From NCBI RefSeq assembly GCF_947492535.1, contig NZ_CANLNH010000014.1:1-64000 (forward strand): DNA of 64,000 nucleotides, read 5' to 3'. Shown piece by piece: positions 17,677 through 25,805 of this stretch. The first letter of the stretch is position 1; the number at the start of each line of letters is the position of its first letter. The notes under the pieces were generated by a model. The model searched no databases. It saw only the letters and a list, made by a program, of their open reading frames with translations, and was not told the DNA's origin. This DNA comes from an uncultured Dokdonia sp. GTDB lineage: Bacteria; Bacteroidota; Bacteroidia; Flavobacteriales; Flavobacteriaceae. Made by a program: the position numbers and the translations under genes.

Positions 17677-18389
17677 TTTAGGGGGACCTGCATATATGAA
17701 TAACAAAAGTAACTTTTTTATTTTTTAAAAAGATGGGTACGCTTTCGCGAAAGCGTATAATGATACATTAAAATTTTAATAGTAATACTGTTTTAAGAAA
17801 AAGATACATAAACAGCACTGCTTTGTGTCGATGTCATAACAAAATAGAATTGAACAAAATGTACAGATGAAAACTTCTCAATTTTGGAGATTAGAAGTAC
17901 TATTCTAATTATATCTAGTGGTTTGTTATGTTTTTAGGAAGTAAAAAATGACCAATCATATATTGATTAGCCATTAGTGGTGCCCGAGATGGGACTTTTG
18001 GGAGTCGTGACAGGGTGTTTGAAAAATCTATTTATTAAAATGATACAGTAAGGTGACTGAGTGTTTTTCGCTTCAAGCGAAAAAAGTATCGAAGTATCGA
18101 TTATTTTAAACCACCCTAACTAATACTAGTTGCTTATTTTAGGAAATAAAAAATGACCAACCATATACTGATTAGTCATTAGTGGTACCCGAGATGGGAC
18201 TTTTGGGAGTCGTGACAGGGTGTTTGAAAAATCTATTTATTAAAATGATACAGTAAGGTGACTGAGTGTTTTTTTGCTTTAAAGCTAAAAAAGTACCGAA
18301 GTCTCGATTATTTTAAACCACCCTAACTAATACTAGTTGCTTATTTCAGGAAATAAAAAATGACCAACCATATATTGATTAGCCATTAG
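17677..18389. repeat. Two-and-a-half copies of a ~205-bp repeat containing tRNA-Leu 3'-end fragments
   Basis: No protein gene. After a palindrome at 17739-17756 the region has repeated blocks beginning with AGGAAATAAAAAATGACCAA (about 17934, 18139 and 18346; spacing 205 and 207 bp). Each block runs into TGGTACCCGAGATGGGACTT, the last 20 nt of the tRNA-Leu gene including CCA. Copies at 17978-17997 (one mismatch) and 18183-18202 (perfect) then diverge into TTGGGAGTCGTGACAGGGTG. The third leads into the intact tRNA at 18390. The first two blocks also carry the GGTGACTGAGTG...GTATCGAAG hairpin repeat. This looks like tandem duplication at a tRNA 3' end or remnants of att-site recombination. Confidence 0.8.
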
Positions 18390-18475
18390 TGGTACCCGAG
18401 ATGGGACTTGAACCCACACGCAACTAGTGCACACGGCCCTCAACCGTGCCTGTCTACCAATTCCAGCACTCGGGT
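18390..18475 (-). tRNA. tRNA-Leu (GAG anticodon)
   Basis: On the minus strand the sequence folds as a class II tRNA: acceptor ACCCGAG/CTCGGGT with discriminator A and an encoded CCA (18390-18392), an anticodon stem CACGG/CCGTG with loop TTGAGGG giving anticodon GAG, a variable arm, and a TTCAAGT T-loop. Length is 83 nt plus CCA. It is read after tRNA-Lys. Its last 20 nt are duplicated twice downstream. Confidence 0.93.
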
Positions 18476-18494
18476 AGGTAGGTGTATAAAAGTA

Positions 18495-18524
18495 AAAAAG
18501 TCGTGCATTATGCGACGACTTTTT
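18495..18524. terminator. Hairpin between tRNA-Lys and tRNA-Leu
   Basis: A perfect 10-bp stem AAAAAGTCGT/ACGACTTTTT with a 10-nt loop lies between the two co-oriented tRNA genes. It could act as a terminator after tRNA-Lys or as a processing hairpin. Confidence 0.55.
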
Positions 18525-18525
18525 G

Positions 18526-18598
18526 TGACCTGGCTGGGGCTCGAACCCAGGACCCTCTCCTTAAAAGGGAGATGCTCTACCAACTGAGCTACCAGGTC
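18526..18598 (-). tRNA. tRNA-Lys (TTT anticodon)
   Basis: On the minus strand a 73-nt cloverleaf is visible: acceptor GACCTGG/CCAGGTC with discriminator A, D-arm GCTCAGTTGGTAGAGC, anticodon stem TCTCC/GGAGA with loop CTTTTAA (anticodon TTT), and T-arm CTGGGTTCGAGCCCCAG. CCA is not encoded. Confidence 0.95.
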
Positions 18599-18691
18599 TT
18601 TTCCTGAATGCGGGTGCAAATATACAGCCAATTAATTTATATATCAAAGCCTTTTTAAAATAAATTTTACATTTTTTTCATCTTTTGACAA

Positions 18692-18699
18692 TACCTTTG
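18692..18699 (+). promoter_or_regulatory. Bacteroidetes -7 box upstream of aroK
   Basis: TACCTTTG matches the TAnnTTTG -7 consensus, 23 nt before the aroK start codon. No convincing -33 TTTG at the usual spacing was seen. Confidence 0.4.
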
Positions 18700-18722
18700 C
18701 ATCTCAATACAAAAAATAGCAC

Positions 18723-19244
18723 ATGGATATATATTTGATGGGATATATGGGGTCGGGAAAAACCACTATAGGTCAGCAATTAGCAAAACATATAGGATAT
18801 GATTTTGTAGATTATGATCAATTTATTACCGAAAGAGAAAAGATGTCTATCTCAGAAATTTTTGAATCTAAAGGCGAAATTTACTTCAGAAAAAAAGAAG
18901 CACTATATCTAAAAGAGATATTACAAGAAACCAATACTAAAAAAATAGTCGCCTTAGGAGGCGGAACCCCTTGTTACGGAAGTAACTTACAGGAGATAAA
19001 AGAGAGTGGTGTAACGTCTATCTATTTAAATGTACCCGTATCACAACTCACAGATAGATTGTGGGAAGCAAAATCAGAACGACCTGTCATTGCAGGGCAA
19101 CAATCTAAAGAAGAACTAGAAGAGTTTGTAAGGAAACATCTTTTTGAAAGAGGATTCTATTACAATCAAGCCTCTAAAGTGATTAAAGTACAAGAACAAA
19201 CAGAAGCAGCAATTGTAGAAGAAATTGTAGCGACCTTATTCTAA
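18723..19244 (+). CDS. aroK: Shikimate kinase
   Basis: A 173-aa P-loop kinase phosphorylating shikimate at the 3-hydroxyl in the chorismate pathway, which feeds the trp operon in this window. The Walker A motif GYMGSGKTTIG is at residues 7-17, the DYDQFI shikimate-binding segment (variant of D-x-D) near 31, the GGGTPCYG motif near 79-86, and an adenine-loop Arg in KSERPVIAG near 115. It converges with the phosphoribosyltransferase gene, overlapping it by 9 nt. Confidence 0.93.
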   Translation: MDIYLMGYMGSGKTTIGQQLAKHIGYDFVDYDQFITEREKMSISEIFESKGEIYFRKKEALYLKEILQETNTKKIVALGGGTPCYGSNLQEIKESGVTSIYLNVPVSQLTDRLWEAKSERPVIAGQQSKEELEEFVRKHLFERGFYYNQASKVIKVQEQTEAAIVEEIVATLF

Positions 19245-19739
19245 GACAGCCATATCATTTCCTTTCCTAAACATCACCTTTACAGATTCATTAAGGGAAG
19301 TGCTTAATGAGATTCCTTTAAAATCAGCTTTTACGGGATACTTCTTATGATTTCTGTTTACAAGCACAGCTGTTTTAAAGCGTTTTAGAGGCACATTTAA
19401 AAAATGTTGCACTCCATAGATAAGAGTTGTGCCAGAGTTCAACACATCGTCTATAAGGACAATAGATTTATGTGCGTATTCTTCTTTTGTAAGGCTTGTC
19501 TTAACAGTGCCTAATGGATCTTGCTTATTCATGGTAACTTTACATAAAATGGTTTTAAAGCTTGCAATTTCTTCAAGAGTAACCTGAAGACGTTCGGCAA
19601 ACTTATACCCATTGTCAGCAATACCTGCTAAAATGATTTCTTCTTCGTTTACATTACTTTCATATATCTGATATGCAATACGGCGTATTTTATGTTGAAT
19701 AGCTTTATGATCTAGTATTTTGTCAAGTTTTACTTTCAT
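19236..19739 (-). CDS. Type I phosphoribosyltransferase (PyrR/Hpt-like)
   Basis: A 167-aa PRTase-fold protein. The PRPP-binding loop SIVLIDDVLNSGTTLIYGV is near residues 92-110, and the N-terminal part (EEIILAGIADNGYKFAERL) fits the hypoxanthine/PyrR-like group. The substrate cannot be assigned from sequence; options are a purine or uracil salvage enzyme or a PyrR-like bifunctional protein. It lies 29 nt downstream of an S4-domain gene on the same strand. Confidence 0.8.
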   Translation of the reverse strand: MKVKLDKILDHKAIQHKIRRIAYQIYESNVNEEEIILAGIADNGYKFAERLQVTLEEIASFKTILCKVTMNKQDPLGTVKTSLTKEEYAHKSIVLIDDVLNSGTTLIYGVQHFLNVPLKRFKTAVLVNRNHKKYPVKADFKGISLSTSLNESVKVMFRKGNDMAVLE

Positions 19740-19768
19740 AATTGTTTTATTAGTACATTCCTAAAACA

Positions 19769-20173
19769 TTATTCTTCTTCACCATCACTAATATCGGTGA
19801 AAAAATCATCATTCTCATAGATTTCGTCTATATCTCTACGATCTTTTTTCGTAGGACGTCCAGTACCTTTTTTTCTGTAGTAATCCTTAGAATATTTTAA
19901 TAAATCTAATTTCTCTAAATTTTCTTTAGGTGTTGTATCCTTTCTGTAGATGTCAACCAATTTAGCTCCAAGTCTGCTTGTGGGTAGGTCTAATACTTCT
20001 AACATGTAGACTACTTGATTCTTACGCACGCTAATCGTATCAGTAGGATAGACATCTCTAGAAGGTTTTACAACCTTGTCATTTACCTTTACTTGTCCTT
20101 TTTTACAGGCATTGGTAGCAATAGATCGTGTCTTAAAATAACGGATACACCATAAATATTTATCGACTCTCAT
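19769..20173 (-). CDS. S4-domain RNA-binding protein (HslR/Hsp15-like)
   Basis: A 134-aa protein. The N-terminal S4 domain (MRVDKYLWCIRYFKTRSIAT ... GQVKVNDKVVKPSRDV) matches the Hsp15 (HslR) family, which binds stalled 50S subunits carrying peptidyl-tRNA. The C-terminus is acidic and the middle is basic (YYRKKGTGRPTKKDRRD). Likely ribosome rescue or RNA binding. It is co-directional with the phosphoribosyltransferase gene. Confidence 0.85.
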   Translation of the reverse strand: MRVDKYLWCIRYFKTRSIATNACKKGQVKVNDKVVKPSRDVYPTDTISVRKNQVVYMLEVLDLPTSRLGAKLVDIYRKDTTPKENLEKLDLLKYSKDYYRKKGTGRPTKKDRRDIDEIYENDDFFTDISDGEEE

Positions 20174-20262
20174 ATAAAAATGCTTAAAAGCACGTTAATC
20201 TATGTAATTATATGGTCAAAAATACGTCAAAATTGTATCTTGCACCCTCGAAAAAGAATTTT

Positions 20263-21294
20263 ATGACTTTTAAAAATTATCTAAGCGTACTAGCGGTATT
20301 GGTTTTATTTATTTCCTGTGGAGAAGATGACAATACACCAGAAGCGATCCCTTTTAGAGATAGGGGAGAACAATCTATAACAGACGATGCTTTTATTAGA
20401 GAATATCTAGAAACGCATTTTTACAATTATGAAGAGTTTGCAAACCCACCAGAAAATTTCGATTATGAAATTCGTTTTGATACCATAGCTGGTAATAATG
20501 CAGATAAAACACCTCTTATACAACAAGTAGAATCCAAAACATATGATCGTTTTGAAGCCAGTAATACCTTATACATTTTAACAGCTAGAGAAGGAACAGG
20601 GGCTCCTACCTCACAAGTAGATTCTACATTTGTGACTTACAGAGGAGAAAACATTGGAAGTAATGTATTTGATGGTGCTACCAATCCTATATGGTTTAAT
20701 CTTCCTGCGACTATTGATGGTTTTGCAAATGGAATAGAAGGTGCTAGAGGAAGTGCTTCAGGACCTACTGTTCAAGATGATGGTTCTGTTGAATACATAG
20801 ATGAAGACGGAGTGCCTGATTATGGTGTAGGTGCTGTATTTATTCCCAGCGGATTAGGATATTTTGCGCAACCACCAAATAGTGATATTGGTATATATTC
20901 ATCCCTTGTATTTACATTTTCTTTATATGCCAGTATCGTGACCGATCATGATGGTGATGGTATCCTTACAATAGACGAAGATATAGATGGGAATGGATTC
21001 TTATTTGACGATATAGATAATACAGACGGTGATGTACAAGCAAACTTTAATGATCCAGACGATGATAATGATGGGGTGACGACGCGTTTAGAAACTATGC
21101 GTGATGATGAAGGAAACTTCTTAGGCCTTATTGATACAGATAATGATGGTACATTTGATCATTTAGATACAGATGATGATGGTGATGGTATTGATACAGT
21201 AGATGAGATCACTATTAATTTTAATACAGGCGAAATTACCTATCCAGATACAGATGGTGATGGTACACCTGATTATTTAGATTCGGATAGTTAA
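20263..21294 (+). CDS. FKBP-type peptidyl-prolyl isomerase lipoprotein with Asp-rich Ca-binding tail
   Basis: I set the start at ATG 20263 (343 aa), since it gives a clean lipoprotein signal (LSVLAVLVLFISCGEDD, lipobox FISC). Residues about 105-240 look like an FKBP domain (VTYRGENIGSNVFDGA ... GFANGIEGARG ... AVFIPSGLGYFAQPPNSDIG ... LVFTFSLYA). The last about 100 residues are calcium-binding DxDxDG-type repeats (DHDGDGILTIDED, DTDNDGTFDHLDTDDDGDGI, DTDGDGTPDYLDSDS), like thrombospondin type 3 repeats. Probably an envelope-anchored folding factor. The fusion with a TSP3-like tail is the notable point. Confidence 0.82.
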   Translation: MTFKNYLSVLAVLVLFISCGEDDNTPEAIPFRDRGEQSITDDAFIREYLETHFYNYEEFANPPENFDYEIRFDTIAGNNADKTPLIQQVESKTYDRFEASNTLYILTAREGTGAPTSQVDSTFVTYRGENIGSNVFDGATNPIWFNLPATIDGFANGIEGARGSASGPTVQDDGSVEYIDEDGVPDYGVGAVFIPSGLGYFAQPPNSDIGIYSSLVFTFSLYASIVTDHDGDGILTIDEDIDGNGFLFDDIDNTDGDVQANFNDPDDDNDGVTTRLETMRDDEGNFLGLIDTDNDGTFDHLDTDDDGDGIDTVDEITINFNTGEITYPDTDGDGTPDYLDSDS

Positions 21295-21330
21295 TAGCCC
21301 GCTTTCGCGAAAGCGTATATGTATAAAAAC

Positions 21331-21361
21331 AAAAATGGCAACTCACTGAGTTGCCATTTTT
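21331..21361. terminator. Bidirectional terminator between convergent genes
   Basis: AAAAATGGCAACTCA and its exact reverse complement are separated by a single base, giving a strong stem flanked by A and T runs. It serves the FKBP gene (+) and the beta-barrel gene (-). A CGCTTTCGCGAAAGCG palindrome sits just before it at 21300-21315. Confidence 0.9.
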
Positions 21362-21390
21362 TTTATATGGTTATGATGAAAGAAATATAT

Positions 21391-22017
21391 TTACTTCTTA
21401 TCTCCGTTACCTTTTAGTTGATAAGATAGACTTAAAATCCACTGAGAAGGTCTGGAATCTATGACAAATCCAAAGTCTTGAACATTTGCATCTGAAACCG
21501 CATCGTTATCTTGAAAAGCGCCCTCATAACGCAAATCAATGCCAAGCCTTCCTAATTGAACTCCAGCTCCTAATTGATATCCTATAGTAAATGAGTTTTC
21601 AGGATCTTCTATAGCTACTCCTAATCCATCTAGATCATTATTAAGGACTAATTGAAATGAAGGACCTGCTTTAATATTTAATGGACCTGCAATATCAAGA
21701 CCCACTAATAAAGGAATGTCTATTTTAGAAAAGTTATAATCAGCACTCGTTCCGTTTTGACTATATTCAGTATTTAAACGTGTATATACGATTTCTGGTT
21801 GTACAAAAATTCCTAGAAGTTTAAATTTAGAGTACAATCCTAAATGGAAACCTACTTTATCATCTCCATCTATCGAAAAGCCATCTGCAAATGCGGAGAA
21901 AGTGTCTAATCCTCCAGTAGATCCATAGTTAAGTCCTCCTTTGAGTCCAAATTGCGCACTTTGCCCAAAAGCAGTTACGGATGATACAAACAGTATCAGA
22001 ATCATTAGTTTTTTCAT
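21391..22017 (-). CDS. Outer-membrane beta-barrel protein (porin family / PorT-like)
   Basis: A 208-aa secreted protein with signal peptide MKKLMILILFVSSVTAFGQ, then alternating amphipathic strands (AQFGLKGGLNYGSTGG, GFHLGLYSKFKLLGIFVQPE, LNIKAGPSFQLVLN, FTIGYQLGAGVQLGRLGIDL) ending in an aromatic strand, WILSLSYQLKGN. This is the typical flavobacterial OMP_b-brl pattern. Function is unknown; probably a small outer-membrane barrel. Confidence 0.82.
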   Translation of the reverse strand: MKKLMILILFVSSVTAFGQSAQFGLKGGLNYGSTGGLDTFSAFADGFSIDGDDKVGFHLGLYSKFKLLGIFVQPEIVYTRLNTEYSQNGTSADYNFSKIDIPLLVGLDIAGPLNIKAGPSFQLVLNNDLDGLGVAIEDPENSFTIGYQLGAGVQLGRLGIDLRYEGAFQDNDAVSDANVQDFGFVIDSRPSQWILSLSYQLKGNGDKK

Positions 22018-22052
22018 AATTGAGTTTTAGTGTTTGAATGAATGACAAAAAT

Positions 22053-22079
22053 AAAGGCAGAATGTTACACTCTGCCTTA
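22053..22079 (-). terminator. Terminator of the transketolase operon
   Basis: An inverted repeat AAGGCAGA/TCTGCCTT with a T-rich run after it on the minus strand (TTTATTTTTG), 33 nt past the transketolase C-subunit stop codon. Confidence 0.7.
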
Positions 22080-22111
22080 CAATATATTACAAAAACGTAA
22101 AAGTACGATCT

Positions 22112-23065
22112 TTATTTTCTTGTGATTACTTTCTTTGAAGCTTTTACAATAGCAGCGGCATTAAGTCCGTACTTCTCCATAAGCTGGGCAGGTGTTCCAC
22201 TTTCTCCAAAGGTATCTTGTGTCGCAACAAACTCTTGTGGCGTTGGATGTGACGTTGCTAGTGTTCTTGCAACACTTTCTCCCAATCCTCCTAAGAAATT
22301 ATGCTCTTCGGCAGTGACAACACAGCCTGTCTTTTTTACAGATGCAATAATGGCTTCATCATCTAACGGCTTTATGGTATGTATATTAATAACTTCGGCA
22401 GAGATTCCTGCTTCATGTAATTCTTTTGCAGCTTCTAGTGCTTCCCATACGAGATGTCCCGTTGCAACGATAGTTACATCACTTCCTTCTTGTAAGTGTA
22501 CTGCTTTTCCAATTTGAAAACTTTGATCTTCTGGAGTGAAGTTTGCTACTTTTGGACGTCCAAAACGTAAATATACAGGGCCATTATGTGCAGCAATAGC
22601 AATAGTAGCTGCCTTGGTCTGGTTATAATCACAGGTGTTTATCACCGTCATACCTGGAAGCATTTTCATAAGTCCTACATCTTCTAAAATCTGATGTGTA
22701 GCACCATCTTCTCCAAGCGTTAATCCTGCGTGAGAAGCACAGATTTTCACATTCTTTCCAGAATAGGCAACACTTTGACGTATTTGATCATAGACACGAC
22801 CTGTTGAAAAGTTGGCAAAAGTTCCTGTAAAAGGAATTTTACCTCCTATCGTCATTCCAGCAGCAAGCCCAATCATATTTGCTTCGGCAATACCTACTTG
22901 AAAGAAACGTTCTGGATGATTTGCTTTAAAGGCATCCATTTTTAGAGATCCTGTAAGATCTGCGCAAAGAGCTACTACATCTTCATTGGTTTTTCCTAGT
23001 ACTTCTAGACCTGCACCAAATCCTGATCGGGTATCCTTATTTCCTGTGTTTTCGTATGTTTTCAT
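22112..23065 (-). CDS. Transketolase, C-terminal subunit
   Basis: A 317-aa protein covering the pyrimidine-binding and C-terminal domains of transketolase. ALCADLTGSLKMDAFKANHP and the PERFFQVGIAEANMIGLAAG segment contain the catalytic Glu of the TPP pyrimidine site. HAGLTLGEDGATHQILEDVG is also typical. It works with the N-terminal subunit at 23784-24629 in the non-oxidative pentose phosphate pathway. Its start overlaps the stop of the intervening gene by 4 nt. Confidence 0.92.
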   Translation of the reverse strand: MKTYENTGNKDTRSGFGAGLEVLGKTNEDVVALCADLTGSLKMDAFKANHPERFFQVGIAEANMIGLAAGMTIGGKIPFTGTFANFSTGRVYDQIRQSVAYSGKNVKICASHAGLTLGEDGATHQILEDVGLMKMLPGMTVINTCDYNQTKAATIAIAAHNGPVYLRFGRPKVANFTPEDQSFQIGKAVHLQEGSDVTIVATGHLVWEALEAAKELHEAGISAEVINIHTIKPLDDEAIIASVKKTGCVVTAEEHNFLGGLGESVARTLATSHPTPQEFVATQDTFGESGTPAQLMEKYGLNAAAIVKASKKVITRK

Positions 23066-23781
23066 TCTGATATTTTAAAGCTGTTATTTAGGCTTATTTT
23101 TCGAGGTTTTGTATCTACATCAATGGCTTCAAGTAAAGGACGTTTATCACTATCCATAATTGCTAGGATGATCCCTTCTGGTAATTCTCCTTGTATATCT
23201 CCAGAGCTATCTGTAGCAGAAATCATTAATTGAATAAAACTCATAAGTAAGGCTGAGTTATTCATTTCTTTAGATTCATCTACAGCAAATGTCATTGCAC
23301 TATCTGGTTCTACATCTGCATATACTTCATATGTGGGATACTTCCCGCCATTAAAGCTAAACATGTTTGAAGTTTGCCTAGATTCTAATACTATTTTTTC
23401 ATTAAACTTATCATCTTCTGAAAAGGTTCCTTGCATAGCTATAGCAATATCCATATCCATCATCATATTAAGAGGACCTAGAAATACAGCCATGTAGAAT
23501 TTATTACTTTCACTTGCATACACAAAATTAGAAGCACCTTCCGGAATAGAACCAAGCCCAGGCATAACCTCAGAAGCAAACTCTGCTGCTAATCCTTTGT
23601 AATTAGACCAGATATATTTTCCATTTTTTTCAAATCCAATGGTAATCGTATCTTTAACTCCTTTTTTTGCATTGTCTATGTGATACTTAACAGTATAGTC
23701 CATAGTGAATTCATGACTTTGAGATTGCCCCCAAAGTGTTATAGAGAAAAGAAAGCCTATTACTAAATATAGTGATCTCAT
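23062..23781 (-). CDS. Secreted protein of unknown function between transketolase subunits
   Basis: A 239-aa protein with a signal peptide (MRSLYLVIGFLFSITLWGQS). It resembles the broad group of flavobacterial exported proteins that start FTMDYTVKYHIDNAKKGVKD (DUF4412- or GLPGLI-like), but I cannot name a family with certainty. It is coupled tightly on both sides: 2 nt after the transketolase N-subunit and overlapping the C-subunit start by 4 nt. A secreted protein here is unexpected for a cytoplasmic enzyme operon. Confidence 0.75.
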   Translation of the reverse strand: MRSLYLVIGFLFSITLWGQSQSHEFTMDYTVKYHIDNAKKGVKDTITIGFEKNGKYIWSNYKGLAAEFASEVMPGLGSIPEGASNFVYASESNKFYMAVFLGPLNMMMDMDIAIAMQGTFSEDDKFNEKIVLESRQTSNMFSFNGGKYPTYEVYADVEPDSAMTFAVDESKEMNNSALLMSFIQLMISATDSSGDIQGELPEGIILAIMDSDKRPLLEAIDVDTKPRKISLNNSFKISE

Positions 23782-23783
23782 GA

Positions 23784-24629
23784 TTAGTAATCTCCTAAAG
23801 TTTCTGCATTTTGAGCAAGACCTGTAGCTAGTTGCTCATCATTAGGTGCTTTTCCATGCCAAGCATGTGTATGCATCATAAAATCAACTCCGTTCCCCAT
23901 AATGGTATGCATCAAAACACATACAGGTTTTCCTTGACCACTAAGACTCTTTGCTTCTTGTAATCCTTTCACTACAGAAGCCATATCATTTCCTTTTTCG
24001 ATATCTAGTACGGTCCATCCAAAAGCTTCAAACTTTGCACGCATACTACCTAAAGCAAGGACATCATCTGTACTTCCATCTATTTGTTGCCCGTTAAGAT
24101 CTACAGTAGCAATCACATTGTCTATCTTATTTGCCGCAGCATACATAATAGCTTCCCAGTTTTGCCCTTCTTGTAATTCTCCATCTCCCATTAAAGCATA
24201 TACCTTATGACCACAGCCATTTAGTTTTTTTGCTTCGGCAGCTCCAAGAGCAACACTAAGTCCTTGTCCTAAAGATCCAGATGCCATTCTAATACCTGGA
24301 AGCCCTTCATGTGTAGTAGGATGTCCTTGTAAACGAGAGTTTAATAATCTAAATGTATTAAGCTCTTCTACAGGAAAATATCCTGATCGTGCTAAAACAC
24401 TATAAAAAACAGGAGAGATATGACCGTTAGATAAGAAGAAGAGATCTTCTCCTAATCCGTTCATATCAAATCCTTCTTTGCGATCCATAATCTCTTGATA
24501 TAGGGCTACAAAGAATTCTGCACAACCTAAAGACCCTCCTGGATGACCAGAGTTTACTTTATGTACTTGTCTTAAAATATCTCTACGTACTTGAGTTACC
24601 AGTGCTTCGAGCTTTTGAATATCTGCCAT
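23784..24629 (-). CDS. Transketolase, N-terminal subunit
   Basis: A 281-aa protein equal to the TPP diphosphate-binding half of transketolase. Landmarks are VNSGHPGGSLGCAEFFVALY, GHPTTHEGLPGIRMASGSLG, and the GDG-x-N TPP/Mg motif YALMGDGELQEGQNWEAIMY continuing to ATVDLNGQQIDG. HAWHGKAPND is near the C-terminus. It is the first gene of the split transketolase operon. Confidence 0.93.
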   Translation of the reverse strand: MADIQKLEALVTQVRRDILRQVHKVNSGHPGGSLGCAEFFVALYQEIMDRKEGFDMNGLGEDLFFLSNGHISPVFYSVLARSGYFPVEELNTFRLLNSRLQGHPTTHEGLPGIRMASGSLGQGLSVALGAAEAKKLNGCGHKVYALMGDGELQEGQNWEAIMYAAANKIDNVIATVDLNGQQIDGSTDDVLALGSMRAKFEAFGWTVLDIEKGNDMASVVKGLQEAKSLSGQGKPVCVLMHTIMGNGVDFMMHTHAWHGKAPNDEQLATGLAQNAETLGDY

Positions 24630-24742
24630 TAGAATGTTATATTATTTTGATGTTCAAAAATACTTTATTTGCCTCCGACAGCCTATACAGATACTGGGAG
24701 GTTATCAACTAAAATCAATAAATAGTAAACAATTTAGATGCT

Positions 24743-25138
24743 TTATTGACCAATACGGTCCATATTTGTAGCTAAGGTTTCAATAAATTTTGTGATAGGT
24801 CCTTTGATCATCATAGACATCATTGGATTAAAATCTCCTTCAAAATGTAATTGAACTTCACTCTTCGTATCTTCAATCTGAGTAATATTTCCCGTAAGGG
24901 TAAAAGGCAATTTATCACTTGCAGCACCCAGAACTACTTTAGAATGTGGAACCCCCTCTTTAAGGTCTAGTACAATTTCGGGCATTCCTTTTAATGCAAA
25001 AAGAAAACGGGTGTCGTTAATCTTTTCAAATTTTGTGTTTTCTGGCATAAGTGTTTCAAAATTTTCAACGTTCATTAAAAATTGATATACTTCTTCGGCA
25101 GATTTGTCAACTACTTTTGTTGGACTTTCTAAATTCAT
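24743..25138 (-). CDS. SRPBCC (START-like) domain protein
   Basis: A 131-aa cytosolic protein with the SRPBCC/polyketide cyclase-like profile: SPTKVVDKSAEEVYQFLMNV at the start, a central beta-sheet (VQLHFEGDFNPM), and a C-terminal helix (FIETLATNMDRIGQ). It likely binds a hydrophobic ligand; no specific role can be assigned. It follows pyrE by 21 nt in the same direction. Confidence 0.8.
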   Translation of the reverse strand: MNLESPTKVVDKSAEEVYQFLMNVENFETLMPENTKFEKINDTRFLFALKGMPEIVLDLKEGVPHSKVVLGAASDKLPFTLTGNITQIEDTKSEVQLHFEGDFNPMMSMMIKGPITKFIETLATNMDRIGQ

Positions 25139-25159
25139 TTGGCTTTTTTTAATTAGGTG

Positions 25160-25798
25160 TTACCCCCAGTTTGCTGGATCTTTACGCCAGTTTTCTAATG
25201 TGGTTTGTTCTTCTTCTGTGATATATTTTGTGTCTGCAGCTTGCTCTAATAGGTGTGAATAATCACTAAGTGTATGTAGCGTTACGTTTGCTTCTTTAAA
25301 AGCAGCAACACTTTTTTCAAACCCATAAGTAAAAATGGCAAGCATCCCTTTTACATTTGCTCCCGCTTCTTTTAACGCATCTACTGCTTTAAGGCTACTC
25401 ATGCCAGTACTGATTAAATCTTCTATAACCACTACAGAGCTACCAGATTCTAAATGCCCTTCTATTTTGTTTTGACGTCCATGTTTTTTTGCTTCAGGAC
25501 GAATGTATACAAAGGGAAGGTTTAGATAATCTGCAACAAGCATACCAATACCAATGGCTCCTGTAGCTACACCAGCTATTGCGTCTGGTTTGCCATAGAT
25601 TTCTTCAACTTGTTTTGCCATCTCTTGATGTAAATAGTTTCGTATAGCAGGATATGATAGCGTAATTCTATTATCACAATAAATAGGAGATTTCCATCCA
25701 GATGCCCAAGTAAAAGGGTCTTGTGGTTGTAATTTTATTGCATTAATTTGCAATAATAATTCGGCAGTTTTTTTTGCCGTTTCTTTGTCTAAAATCAT
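25160..25798 (-). CDS. pyrE: Orotate phosphoribosyltransferase
   Basis: A 212-aa PRTase converting orotate and PRPP to OMP in pyrimidine synthesis. The PRPP loop VVVIEDLISTGMSSLKAVDA is near residues 119-138; the flexible loop RPEAKKHGRQNKIEG and the N-terminal PFTWASGWKSPIYCDNR are diagnostic. It is divergent from the Nudix gene, with only 7 nt between start codons, so the two genes share a compact promoter region. Confidence 0.95.
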   Translation of the reverse strand: MILDKETAKKTAELLLQINAIKLQPQDPFTWASGWKSPIYCDNRITLSYPAIRNYLHQEMAKQVEEIYGKPDAIAGVATGAIGIGMLVADYLNLPFVYIRPEAKKHGRQNKIEGHLESGSSVVVIEDLISTGMSSLKAVDALKEAGANVKGMLAIFTYGFEKSVAAFKEANVTLHTLSDYSHLLEQAADTKYITEEEQTTLENWRKDPANWG

Positions 25799-25805
25799 AC
25801 TGCAA

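Noticed and set aside
22112-24629. Transketolase gene broken by frameshift
   Set aside because: The two parts are separated by a full gene with its own signal peptide and correct start and stop, and split transketolases occur widely; each half ends at a domain border.
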